Positions 1-7,975 of a stretch of DNA of 13,122 bases are shown here, piece by piece. The translations under genes and the position numbers were made by a program. Source of the stretch: JBEKCP01 sp050014815 (GTDB lineage Bacteria > Planctomycetota > Planctomycetia > Pirellulales > Thermoguttaceae); contig JBEKCP010000085.1 of NCBI GenBank assembly GCA_050014815.1, positions 1 to 13,122 on the forward strand, in the 5' to 3' direction. Within the stretch, counting starts at the first letter, position 1. Each line of letters starts with the position of its first letter. The notes under the pieces are model-generated. The model was not told where the DNA came from. It ran no database searches and worked only from the letters and a program-made list of their open reading frames with translations.

Positions 1-41
1 ACGGCCGCCACCGTGCAGCGCCCGGCGACTTGGAGAGAAAA

Positions 42-188
42 ATGGGCAAGCTGCCGGCAATCTGGAGAAAGTTCGGCCCTGGTGGCCTAACAATTGTGAT
101 TTGCGGCACTAGAGCCGTCCTCTTCTTCATCATTGCACCTCAGTCGCGCCACGGCTCGCTATTCATGTCTACTGACTCGCTCGCCTAG
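42..188 (+). CDS. Possible 48-residue small protein (weak)
   Basis: This short frame starts at an ATG 42-44, a few bases after a purine-rich GGAGAG at 32-37, which is a credible ribosome binding site. It ends at TAG 186-188. The predicted peptide begins MGKLPAIWRKFGPGG and has a hydrophobic stretch in its middle (LTIVICGTRAVLFFIIA), so it could be a single-pass small membrane protein. I recognise no family. The remaining bases to 261 hold no other gene that I can support. The call rests only on the ribosome binding site and the hydrophobic segment, and such a frame can easily arise by chance. Confidence 0.2.
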   Translation: MGKLPAIWRKFGPGGLTIVICGTRAVLFFIIAPQSRHGSLFMSTDSLA

Positions 189-261
189 GATGGCGGCGGA
201 CAATTTCAGTTCGCCTTTGCCCCGTTGGCCGCAATGCCCGTGCCCGCCCCGGGCTCGCGTC

Positions 262-1413
262 TCACGCGGGCCGCTTGGGAATAACCAGCGTAAAGGTGGT
301 GCCGTCGGGGGCCTGGCTGACAAACGAGACCTTGCCCCCCAGGTAGCGCTCGCCGAAGAGTTTCATGCCGTACGTGCCCACCCCGCGGCCCGGCTGCCCC
401 TTGGTGGTAAAGGACCGTTGGAAGACCTGGAGCTGGATGTCGTCGGGCATGACCTGCTCGTTATGGACGCTGAGGACAGCCTCGTCGCCGCGCTCCGTGC
501 AGGCCATGGTCACGGTGCCACCCGGGGGCGACGCCTCCAGGGCGTTCTTGAGCATGTTGCCCAGGACCCGCAGCAGGAGCTGGCGGTCGGTGACGATCAG
601 GCCGTCCCAGACCTCCCGCAATTCGATGGCCCGATCGACCGCCGCGGAGTGCCGGAGGTACTGCAATCGCAGCTCTTCGAGCGCGGGCCGGAGGCGGATG
701 GGGCGGGGCAAGGTCTGCAAGTCGCCCGATTCGGCCTGGACCAGGTCCCGCTGGGCCTGGATCGCGTCGATCAGTTGGTCGGTCAGGATGGCGATCTCCT
801 CGCACGACTCCCGGTCCCCCTCCGGTTCTTCCAGGAGGTAACGGGCGTAGCCGCGGATGCACCCGGCCGTGTTCAAGACGTCGTGGAAGAAGGTCCGTTG
901 GAGGGCCAGCAGCCGTTTGACCGGGCCGATGTCCTCGGCCGTGGCGACATAGAAGGTCTCCTCCGCGACTTGCAGGGGCGTGACGGTCAGTTTCAAGTCG
1001 AGCGATTTCAGGCCCTCGGGGCCGTCGATGAGGATGCGGCACTCGTGGGAGGACTGCCGGTTCTGGCTCTGGCTTTCGAGGATGGCCTGGGCGGCGCCGC
1101 ACCTGACGCAATAGGGCCCCGTGCCGCACCCGTCGGGGCCCAGTTCCGCCCGAACGCACCCCAGGACCTCGCCCGGCCGCTTCCGAAGGACATCGGAAAT
1201 CGCCCCATGCACCGCCGCCAGAAGGCTCCGGTTGGCGGCGATGATCTGGCGATGGGCGTTCAGCACCATCACCAGGGTCGGCACCGCGTCCAGCGACTGC
1301 TCCACAAGCGAGGCCGACTCCAACTGCCGCAGCTTCTGGCAAAACTCTTCTTCGCTGTCACGCCCCGGCGGGGCAAAGTATGTTTCGGGCGGCCTGTAGG
1401 TTGGATTACTCAT
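262..1413 (-). CDS. PAS-type sensor histidine kinase with a four-cysteine PAS insert
   Basis: The 383-residue protein has no membrane segment or signal peptide, so it is probably a cytoplasmic sensor kinase. Residues about 38-160 look like a PAS domain (DAVPTLVMVLNAHRQIIAANRS). They contain four cysteines, C86, C96, C102 and C105, spaced C-x9-C-x5-C-x2-C. The phosphoacceptor region follows at residues 171-195, with FFHDVLN giving H177 as the likely phosphorylated histidine. The ATPase domain shows the N box GNMLKNALEA (N286, N290) and the G2 box GRGVGTYGMK (about 343-351). The usual DxGxG G1 box is replaced by VHNEQVMPDD. The C-terminal GTTFTLVIPK matches the end of HATPase domains. No response regulator lies in the window, so it is an orphan here. 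There is no clear Shine-Dalgarno sequence before ATG 1413, but a good promoter sits about 75 bases upstream. The kinase assignment is secure; the signal and partner are unknown. Confidence 0.88.
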   Translation of the reverse strand: MSNPTYRPPETYFAPPGRDSEEEFCQKLRQLESASLVEQSLDAVPTLVMVLNAHRQIIAANRSLLAAVHGAISDVLRKRPGEVLGCVRAELGPDGCGTGPYCVRCGAAQAILESQSQNRQSSHECRILIDGPEGLKSLDLKLTVTPLQVAEETFYVATAEDIGPVKRLLALQRTFFHDVLNTAGCIRGYARYLLEEPEGDRESCEEIAILTDQLIDAIQAQRDLVQAESGDLQTLPRPIRLRPALEELRLQYLRHSAAVDRAIELREVWDGLIVTDRQLLLRVLGNMLKNALEASPPGGTVTMACTERGDEAVLSVHNEQVMPDDIQLQVFQRSFTTKGQPGRGVGTYGMKLFGERYLGGKVSFVSQAPDGTTFTLVIPKRPA

Positions 1414-1489
1414 GGTGTAGTGTCATTGGGTGGGCAGGATGGCAGGTCGGGCGATAAACAATCCCCATTCGGAAACGCACGTCCTTGCT

Positions 1490-1517
1490 ATTCTACCCCA
1501 TTCCACCGAATTGTCAG
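1490..1517 (-). promoter_or_regulatory. Sigma70-like promoter for the histidine kinase
   Basis: Read on the minus strand, CTGACA (1517-1512) is followed by 16 bases and then TAGAAT (1495-1490). Each hexamer differs from consensus at one position. Transcription would begin near 1483 and give a leader of about 70 bases before the kinase start at 1413. It lies in the 290-base gap between the two divergent genes. On the plus strand I see only a weak candidate for the transporter, TTATAC near 1569-1574, without a good -35. Confidence 0.5.
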
Positions 1518-1703
1518 CCGCTGTCACGAGAACGCCAAACAGGCCCTTTCGGACTCGATCGCGGATCATTATACGCGAACATGGCGAATATGGGCAAGAT
1601 GTATCGCGGCGCCTGTCGTGATGTGGTTGCAACCCATGAGCAAATCTGGTAGGACTGAGGGCTAGTACCCAATTGCTGAGTCCTGGGGAGCGTTTGGCCC
1701 GTC

Positions 1704-4241
1704 ATGTTTGCACGCCTGGCAGCCCTGGTGATGAGGTACTGGCTTCTGGTGCTCGTGGCGTGGGTGGCCATTGCGGTAGCGTTGAAGCTGGCGGCGCCGT
1801 CCTGGAAGGACATTTCTCGCGACGGCGAGTTTGCCTATCTGCCGGACCGGATGACCAGCGCCCGCGGGGAAAAGCTGATCGAGAATGCCTTCCCCACTCA
1901 GGCCACCAAGAGCGATATCGTGATCGTGGTGGCACGGCAGAACGAGAAGCTCCATCCGGAAGACAAGGCGCTGGCCAGCCGGTTTGCCGAGCAGTTCGCT
2001 CCGAAAGAGGGAGTCGCCTCGCACATCACGGCCGTCCGGACCTTCGACGAGCCGATCATCGGCGGCAAGCTGATCAGCCCGCGGGGCCCCAACGGCCAGG
2101 CCGTGCTGGTCGTCCTGCAACTGGACACCGAGTTCATGGTGGTGGCCAACATCGATATCGTCAAGCAGGTCTTCAACGCGGTGGATTCCGTGCGGAAGGA
2201 GCAGGACTGTCCCAAGGGGCTCGAATTGGGCGTGACCGGCTCGGCGGCGATCGGCAGCGACATGCTCTTGTCGGCCGACGAGAGCATCCACAACACCGAG
2301 TTGTGGACGATCTGCCTGGTAGTGCTCATCCTGTTGTTGGTCTATCGCGCGCCCGGGCTGGTGATCGTCCCGCTGGTGGCCATCGGGGCCGCGTTCACGG
2401 TCTCGACCGACCTGTTGGCCTTGCTGGCCCAGTGGTGCGAGTGGACGGGGTGGTGCGGGTTCCGGGTCTTCGCGACCACGAAGATTTTCATCGTGGTGAT
2501 TCTGTTCGGGGCAGCCACCGACTATTGCCTCTTCCTGATCGCCCGCTACCGGGAGGAGCTCCAGCGGGGACTGCCGGCGGAGGACGCGCTCCGCGAGGCC
2601 CTGGGCAAGACCGGCCACGCCCTGACGGCCAGCGCCATGACGACCATCCTCGGACTCGGCGCGATGGTGTTCGCCGACTTCGGCAAGTACCGCTACGGCG
2701 GGCCGACCATCGCCATGTCGCTGGTGGCCGCCCTGGTGGCCTGCCTGACCGTGGCGCCGGCCCTGCTGCGGGCCCTGGGACGGGTCGTGTTCTGGCCGCT
2801 CGGTGTCGGGCCGGTCACGAGCCAAGGGCCGGTCGCGCCGGACACCGGGGCTGGAGCCGTGCCTTCGCGCGGGCCCTCACGGAAGCCCGCTCGCGACCCA
2901 AAGGCCGTCTCCCGCGCCGCCGATCAAGCCGCCGGCCCGCTGGGACGCTTCTGGCAGACCGTTGCCCAGATGATCATCACGCACCCCGGCGTGATCCTGG
3001 TCGTCAGTTTTTTCGCATTGGCCCTGCCCGCCTACCAAGGCATGTCGGTCCCGGTCACTTACGACGTATTGAGCGATCTGAGCCCCGACCGCGTCGCCGT
3101 GCGGGGAACGCGGCTCTTGGCGCGGTATTTTTCGGTTGGAGAGACGGGCCCCATCACTTTCCTGGCCTACCGCGGCGGCTGCAACTTCGACACGCCCGAC
3201 ATGCGGCGGCAGATCGCCCTCCTGACCAACGAGCTCCGCAGCTTTTCCTACGTCGACAGCCACGACGTCGAGACCCTGCCCGTCGAGAGCGTCCGCAGCC
3301 TGACCAATCCGCTGGGCGGCAAGCCGCAGACCTTCGGCCTCTTCACTCCGGCGGCGCAGCGAAGGATGGTTGCGCTGAACCAGCCGCAAATCAAGGGGTA
3401 CTTCCTCTCGACCCATCCCAAGCCTCCCGAAGCCCCCAACCAGGTCGTCCGCTTCGACCTGGTCTGCCGGTACGATCCGTTTTCGCTCGAGAGCATCCAC
3501 CTGCTCACCGCCATCGACAAGTTTCTCCAGGACAAGGCGGAGCATGACCCGGCGTGGGAGGGCACGTCGTTCGACTTCATCGGCACGACGGCGGGCATCC
3601 GGGACCTCCGGGAGGTCAACGCCAGCGACACGGTGCTGATCAGCATCCTGGTGTCGCTCTCCGTGCTGGGCGTGCTGGTGTTCCTGCTCCGCCGGCCCAT
3701 CGTCTCCCTCTACCTGATCTTCACGGTGCTGTTCGGCTTCTTCGTCAGCCTGGGACTCACGAAGCTCTTCTTCGCCTGGTACTACGGCGACACGTTCCAG
3801 GGGTTGGACTGGAAACTGCCGATCTTCCTGTTCGTTATCCTGGTGGCCGTCGGCGAGGACTACAACATCTACCTCGTCACGCGGGTGTTCGAGGAGCAGC
3901 GCCGGCGGGGAGTCCTCGAGGGGCTCCGCGTGGCGGTGGTCCGCACGGGCGGCATCATCACCAGTTGCGGCGTGATCATGGCCGGCACGTTCGCGTCGAT
4001 GGCGACCGGGACGCTGCGGGGCATGTTCGAGCTGGGCTTCTCGCTCTCGCTGGGCGTGCTGCTGGACACGTTTATCATCCGGACGATCCTCGTTCCGTCG
4101 TTCCTGGCCCTCTGGGACAGCCGCTTCGGCCGCGCGGCCCAGCCGGACGCCAAGGTGACGGCCATTCCCCATTTCGACGCCGCGGGGCCCTCGACCGAGC
4201 AGTCCATGGCCGAGCCCGCCAGCCGCGGCACCAAGTGCTGA
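1704..4241 (+). CDS. MMPL/RND-superfamily proton-driven exporter
   Basis: This 845-residue inner-membrane protein has the two-fold repeat of MMPL (RND) transporters. TM1 is at residues about 7-29, followed by a first periplasmic domain to about 200, then a bundle of helices to about 355. A second half begins with a helix at about 423-445, followed by another large periplasmic domain and a helix bundle from about 646. Each half carries the Asp-Tyr pair expected for proton relay: GAATDYCLFLIARYREEL (D273-Y274) and VGEDYNIYLVTRV (D719-Y720). The two halves are joined by a proline/alanine/arginine-rich linker at about 363-412. A GGGGAG at 1685-1690 lies 13 bases before the ATG, somewhat far for a ribosome binding site. 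Family members export lipids or other hydrophobic molecules using the proton gradient; the substrate here cannot be read from sequence. It is divergent from the kinase, which might regulate it, but that is only positional. Confidence 0.9.
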   Translation: MFARLAALVMRYWLLVLVAWVAIAVALKLAAPSWKDISRDGEFAYLPDRMTSARGEKLIENAFPTQATKSDIVIVVARQNEKLHPEDKALASRFAEQFAPKEGVASHITAVRTFDEPIIGGKLISPRGPNGQAVLVVLQLDTEFMVVANIDIVKQVFNAVDSVRKEQDCPKGLELGVTGSAAIGSDMLLSADESIHNTELWTICLVVLILLLVYRAPGLVIVPLVAIGAAFTVSTDLLALLAQWCEWTGWCGFRVFATTKIFIVVILFGAATDYCLFLIARYREELQRGLPAEDALREALGKTGHALTASAMTTILGLGAMVFADFGKYRYGGPTIAMSLVAALVACLTVAPALLRALGRVVFWPLGVGPVTSQGPVAPDTGAGAVPSRGPSRKPARDPKAVSRAADQAAGPLGRFWQTVAQMIITHPGVILVVSFFALALPAYQGMSVPVTYDVLSDLSPDRVAVRGTRLLARYFSVGETGPITFLAYRGGCNFDTPDMRRQIALLTNELRSFSYVDSHDVETLPVESVRSLTNPLGGKPQTFGLFTPAAQRRMVALNQPQIKGYFLSTHPKPPEAPNQVVRFDLVCRYDPFSLESIHLLTAIDKFLQDKAEHDPAWEGTSFDFIGTTAGIRDLREVNASDTVLISILVSLSVLGVLVFLLRRPIVSLYLIFTVLFGFFVSLGLTKLFFAWYYGDTFQGLDWKLPIFLFVILVAVGEDYNIYLVTRVFEEQRRRGVLEGLRVAVVRTGGIITSCGVIMAGTFASMATGTLRGMFELGFSLSLGVLLDTFIIRTILVPSFLALWDSRFGRAAQPDAKVTAIPHFDAAGPSTEQSMAEPASRGTKC

Positions 4242-4324
4242 AGGCCCGGGCTACCCCCAACCCGCGCGGGATTGCCCACATCTTTCCTCCACGGTGGTTT
4301 TACTTGCCCTGTTTGGGCTGCTTC

Positions 4325-4592
4325 TTTCCTTTGCGTCTTTGCGCCTTCGCGCCTTTGCGTGATATCCTCCCCAGCCACCGCGCTGCCTTCACGACAGGCC
4401 CTTCCACACTGGTGGGTATGCCGTTGAGGGCGTCTGTTCCGGCCAAGACTTCGATTTCGCGGTGTTCGATCCAGCTTCAGCGTCGTGTCCACGGGGAAGG
4501 CCGCTATTTGTGGAGAGATCGTTTGCAGGGATATCGATTCAGGATGGGGGGTATTTCACGCAAAGTCGCCAAGCCGCAGAGGCGCAGAGGAA
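4325..4592. repeat. MITE-like inverted-repeat element with 9-base-periodic arms
   Basis: The left arm (about 4325-4367) and right arm (about 4552-4592) are imperfect reverse complements of about 40 bases flanking roughly 185 bases of non-coding sequence. Each arm is built from a degenerate 9-base period, NCGCAAAGG or NCGCAGAGG, repeated about four times. Both inner arm ends share ACGCAAAG. Similar CGCAAAGG-type arms are a familiar sight in intergenic DNA of several phyla, where they give spurious reading frames. The interior shows no transposase or other gene. The element occupies most of the 525-base gap between the transporter and the next gene. I see no clear target-site duplication. Confidence 0.6.
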
Positions 4593-4767
4593 TACCCGCC
4601 CGCCGCGCGAATGCCCCCCTGCTTGACCGACATCCGGCCCGTCGGGTAATCTGATTGCCGTCGCTGGACCGGCACCCGGGGCTTTTCATCACCGACGGCG
4701 TTGTATTTCTCGCTGTTCGACGCCTTCCCTATAGGATGGTTGCCCCCCTCACGATCGGAGATGATGT

Positions 4768-7700
4768 ATGTCCGCCGCGTCCCCCGCTCCCAGTTGTATC
4801 GTGTGCGGTAAGGTCCTGCCGGCCGCCGGGCAGGATTGCCCGAGCTGCCACGCCTCCGCCGCATGGCAGGACCTGATCGGAGCCGCCCAGTTCGCCCACG
4901 CCCGGCTCCAACAATGGCAGGCGGAGGGTGTGATCGGCAAGGAAGCGTTGGCGGCCGTCGCCTGGGCCTGCAACCAGGAGCGCCAGGAGTGGGACGTCGC
5001 GGCCCGGTCGGGCCGGCCGCTGCCGTCGGGGACCGGGCTTGCCCCGCGGGACTGCTGCTGGAGTTGCAAGACGAAGCTCTCAGGGGCGCCTTCCCACTGC
5101 CCGGGCTGCGGGGCGCCGGTCGGCGGGGAACTCGTCGAGCAGTTGCGGTACTGGAGTTACACGTGCTACGCCCTCAAGTCCCATAGCGATGCCCGCCGGC
5201 TGCCGTTGGCCCAGGCCCATGCCTCGATCAACGACGCGAAAGGACGGATCGCCGGCCTGCGGACGAAGCTCGATGCCGAGCGTCGCCCGATCGTCGCCGA
5301 GTTGGTCCAGCCGAATGCCGAGGGCCAGGGCGAGGATTTCGCCGGCGCGGTGGCGCGGTTGGTCGGGCTGGATGCGGCATCGGGCTCTCCGCACTCTTCA
5401 GGCGCTCCCGGCCAGGCGGCGGCGCCCCGCCTGCCCCGCCGCCCCTTGTGGGAAATCCTGTTGGATCCCCGCAGCATCCAATGGCTGCTGGGGTTGGGCG
5501 GTGCGCTGCTGGTGTTGGGGCTGGTGATCTGGCTGGCGACGCTGGGCGTGTTCAAGAACCCGCTGGTCGTCGCCGTGACGCTGGGAGCGGCCAACGCGGC
5601 AATCCTGGGCGGCGGCTGGGCCGTCACCGGCTACACCCGCTACCAAACGGCCGGCCGCGCCCTGACGCTGCTGGCGTGCCTCGTCATGCCCCTGAACCTG
5701 TGGTTCTACCATGCCAACGGCCTGATCACGCTGGAGGGGCACCTCTGGGTCGCCGCCCTGGTCTGCTGCCTCCTCTACGCGGCCTCGGCCTGGGTCTTGC
5801 GCGATCCGATGTTCGTCTACGTCCTGGCCGGCGGCGTAGCCATGACGGGCCTCTTGATGCTGGCCGACTATCAGAAGTTCTGGGAAATCGCCGCGCCCTC
5901 GACGCTCCTGGTCGTGCTGGGCATGATCTGCATCCACGCGGAGCGGGCCTTCGCCGAGTCCGAGGGCCCCTTCTCCCGCGGCCGCTTCGGTCTGGCCTTC
6001 TTCTGGTCGGGGCAGACCTTGTTGGGCGCGGGACTCTTGTTCCTGTTGGGCGCCCAGTTGGCCGGCAACTGGCTCTACAAGCCCTTGTTCGAGCCGATCT
6101 ACCAGCGGTGGCAACTTGGCCCGCCCGCCGTCGTCACCGAGCACTGGGGGCAGCTCCTGGCCTTGGCCTTGGTGCTGGCCGGCACGTACGCGTATGCCTA
6201 TTCCGACCTGGTGGTCCGCCGGGTGGGCGTGTACATCTACCTGGCGGTCTTCACGCTGCTGTGGTCTGAAGTCCTCGTGATCGAGCTTTGCACCCTTTCG
6301 GTGACCACGGAGGCCGCGATCATCGCCCTGGCGGTGACGGCCCTGACGGCGAATCTGGCCGCCCCCTCGGCCTCGCGGTGGCAGCAGAAACTCGCCGAGG
6401 GCCAGGCCGCAGGGTCGCTGGCCGAATCGATCCGGCCGCTGGATCGGGCCGGCCCGCCGCTGGGACTCCTGCTGAGCACGCTGCCCGTGGTGTTGGGCAT
6501 CCTGCTGCACCTCCGCGCCACCTACGAGCCGCTCAACCACGCCTGGACCCTGCCCGGCGGGCAGCTCTACGCCATCGGCTGGCTCTACGTGGGGGCCATG
6601 CTGCTGACGGCCGCGACCTGCCGCATCGGGGCGCACCTCTACCGCCACCGCCTCCCCTGGCTGGCGACCACCTACTTCCTCGGCGCCGCGGCGGCCACGC
6701 TCGTCGGCACGGCCGGCCTCCTCTCGATCCTCGGCGTCAAGACCTGGGACCACCTGGCGCCCATCTTGATGATCATCCCGATCCTTTACCTGATCTCCGC
6801 GCGGCTGTACCGGGGGCACAGCCAGGAGAACCCGTTGGCGTGGACGTCCCAGGCCGCCACGGCCGTCATTCTCGTCGCCGTCCTGGCGGCCTCGATGCAC
6901 CTGACGCCCCGGCACGTCTTCGAGCCCGCCAGCGGCACGCCGCTGAACCTGCTCCAGGCGCTCGTGTTCGCCGAAGCGGCCGTGTTCTACGCCCTGGCCG
7001 CCGCTTTCCGCAAACAAGGCATCAACGTCTATCCTTGCGCGGCCGCCGCCTGCGGCGCCGCCTGGTATCTGCTCCAGTACCAGCAGGTCGGCGCGGAATA
7101 CTATACGCTCACCTTCGCCCTGGTGGGACTCGCGCTGCTGGTCGGGTACCGGCTGGCCGTGTGGGAGCGGGCAGGCCTGGCCGAGCCCGCCTTCCAGTGT
7201 GCCAATGCCCTGATGTCGCTCTCGCTGGTGGCCGCCGCCCTCTTGACGCTCAGCCGCGTGGCCACCCGTCCCGACATGGTCCACTGGTCGCTGGTGGTCT
7301 TGCTGGGGAGCCTGGGCGCGGTGAGCCTCTTGGGCGCATGGCTGGTCCGTCACCCCGGCTGGCGGCGGTGGTACGTCGTGGCCGCGATCACCGAGGGCGC
7401 GCTGGTGTTCCTCGCGATCCACATCCTCAGTCATCTCAGCGTCTGGGAAAAGCTCGAAATCTTCTGCGTGGCGACCGGCGTCGGCCTGCTGGTGATCGGC
7501 CACCTCGGCTGGTACCGCGAGCAGGAGCGGCAGGAGGACCTGGTGACCTTCAGCCTCACCATGGGCAGCCTCCTCGTGGCCGCCCCGCTGGCCATCGCCG
7601 TGATCCTCCACCGGAGCGAGCCGCACTTCTCGCCGCTCAATGAGTTGGGAATGCTCCTGGCCGGCGTCGTGCTCCTGGCCAGCGGCTTCATGCTCCAACT

Positions 7701-7932
7701 GCGTTCGACGACCGTCACCGGGGCTACGCTGCTGGCGGTCTACCTCCTGACCCTGACGCTCTACATCAACATGCTGGAGAACGTCCAGACGGCGGCCATC
7801 TGGATGACCATCGGCGGCGGGGTGCTCTTCGGCAGCGGAGTGCTCTTGAGCATCTACCGCGATCGGCTGCTGACGTTGCCCGACCAGGTAAAACGCCGCG
7901 AAGGGATGTTCCGCGTGCTCTCCTGGCGGTGA
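4768..7932 (+). CDS. Very large polytopic membrane protein with two N-terminal zinc ribbons
   Basis: The 1054-residue protein starts at ATG 4768, with CGGAG at 4756-4760 as ribosome binding site seven bases upstream. Residues 10-27 carry C-x2-C-x10-C-x2-C (C10, C13, C24, C27), and residues 96-113 repeat the same spacing (C96, C99, C110, C113), so two zinc ribbons are expected on the cytoplasmic side. Residues about 120-200 look helical and charged. From about residue 236 to the end the chain is a near-continuous series of hydrophobic helices, roughly twenty or more. Short charged loops such as LRDPMF and YREQERQED separate them. I recognise no transport or enzymatic motif. The overall shape resembles the broad group of uncharacterised polytopic proteins (DUF2157/DUF2339-like), but this is only a resemblance. 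It stands alone after the repeat element and converges on the next gene. Confidence 0.85.
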   Translation: MSAASPAPSCIVCGKVLPAAGQDCPSCHASAAWQDLIGAAQFAHARLQQWQAEGVIGKEALAAVAWACNQERQEWDVAARSGRPLPSGTGLAPRDCCWSCKTKLSGAPSHCPGCGAPVGGELVEQLRYWSYTCYALKSHSDARRLPLAQAHASINDAKGRIAGLRTKLDAERRPIVAELVQPNAEGQGEDFAGAVARLVGLDAASGSPHSSGAPGQAAAPRLPRRPLWEILLDPRSIQWLLGLGGALLVLGLVIWLATLGVFKNPLVVAVTLGAANAAILGGGWAVTGYTRYQTAGRALTLLACLVMPLNLWFYHANGLITLEGHLWVAALVCCLLYAASAWVLRDPMFVYVLAGGVAMTGLLMLADYQKFWEIAAPSTLLVVLGMICIHAERAFAESEGPFSRGRFGLAFFWSGQTLLGAGLLFLLGAQLAGNWLYKPLFEPIYQRWQLGPPAVVTEHWGQLLALALVLAGTYAYAYSDLVVRRVGVYIYLAVFTLLWSEVLVIELCTLSVTTEAAIIALAVTALTANLAAPSASRWQQKLAEGQAAGSLAESIRPLDRAGPPLGLLLSTLPVVLGILLHLRATYEPLNHAWTLPGGQLYAIGWLYVGAMLLTAATCRIGAHLYRHRLPWLATTYFLGAAAATLVGTAGLLSILGVKTWDHLAPILMIIPILYLISARLYRGHSQENPLAWTSQAATAVILVAVLAASMHLTPRHVFEPASGTPLNLLQALVFAEAAVFYALAAAFRKQGINVYPCAAAACGAAWYLLQYQQVGAEYYTLTFALVGLALLVGYRLAVWERAGLAEPAFQCANALMSLSLVAAALLTLSRVATRPDMVHWSLVVLLGSLGAVSLLGAWLVRHPGWRRWYVVAAITEGALVFLAIHILSHLSVWEKLEIFCVATGVGLLVIGHLGWYREQERQEDLVTFSLTMGSLLVAAPLAIAVILHRSEPHFSPLNELGMLLAGVVLLASGFMLQLRSTTVTGATLLAVYLLTLTLYINMLENVQTAAIWMTIGGGVLFGSGVLLSIYRDRLLTLPDQVKRREGMFRVLSWR

Positions 7933-7975
7933 TGGTCCTTGCTTTTCCGGGCCGAGGCGCGGGACCCAGGCCCGC

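Noticed and set aside
83..228. Possible attC beginning at GCCTAAC near 89 with GTTGGCC near 220
   Set aside because: R-like boxes are present but no paired L arms with an extrahelical base lie between them, and no gene precedes it in the right orientation.
133..1665. Long plus-strand frame opposite the histidine kinase
   Set aside because: It is antisense to a protein with clear kinase boxes, and its translation has the biased composition of an antisense frame in GC-rich DNA.
1662..4172. Long minus-strand frames opposite the transporter
   Set aside because: They are rich in H, R, Q, E, G and D with no domains and lie over a gene with conserved transporter motifs.
5398..7698. 766-residue minus-strand frame opposite the large membrane protein
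   Set aside because: It is a composition-driven shadow with no hydrophobic or domain structure, opposite a frame with a ribosome binding site and zinc ribbons.
7933..7975. Bidirectional terminator between the convergent genes
   Set aside because: CGGGCC and GGCCCG can pair across 15 bases, but no T run follows in either direction.
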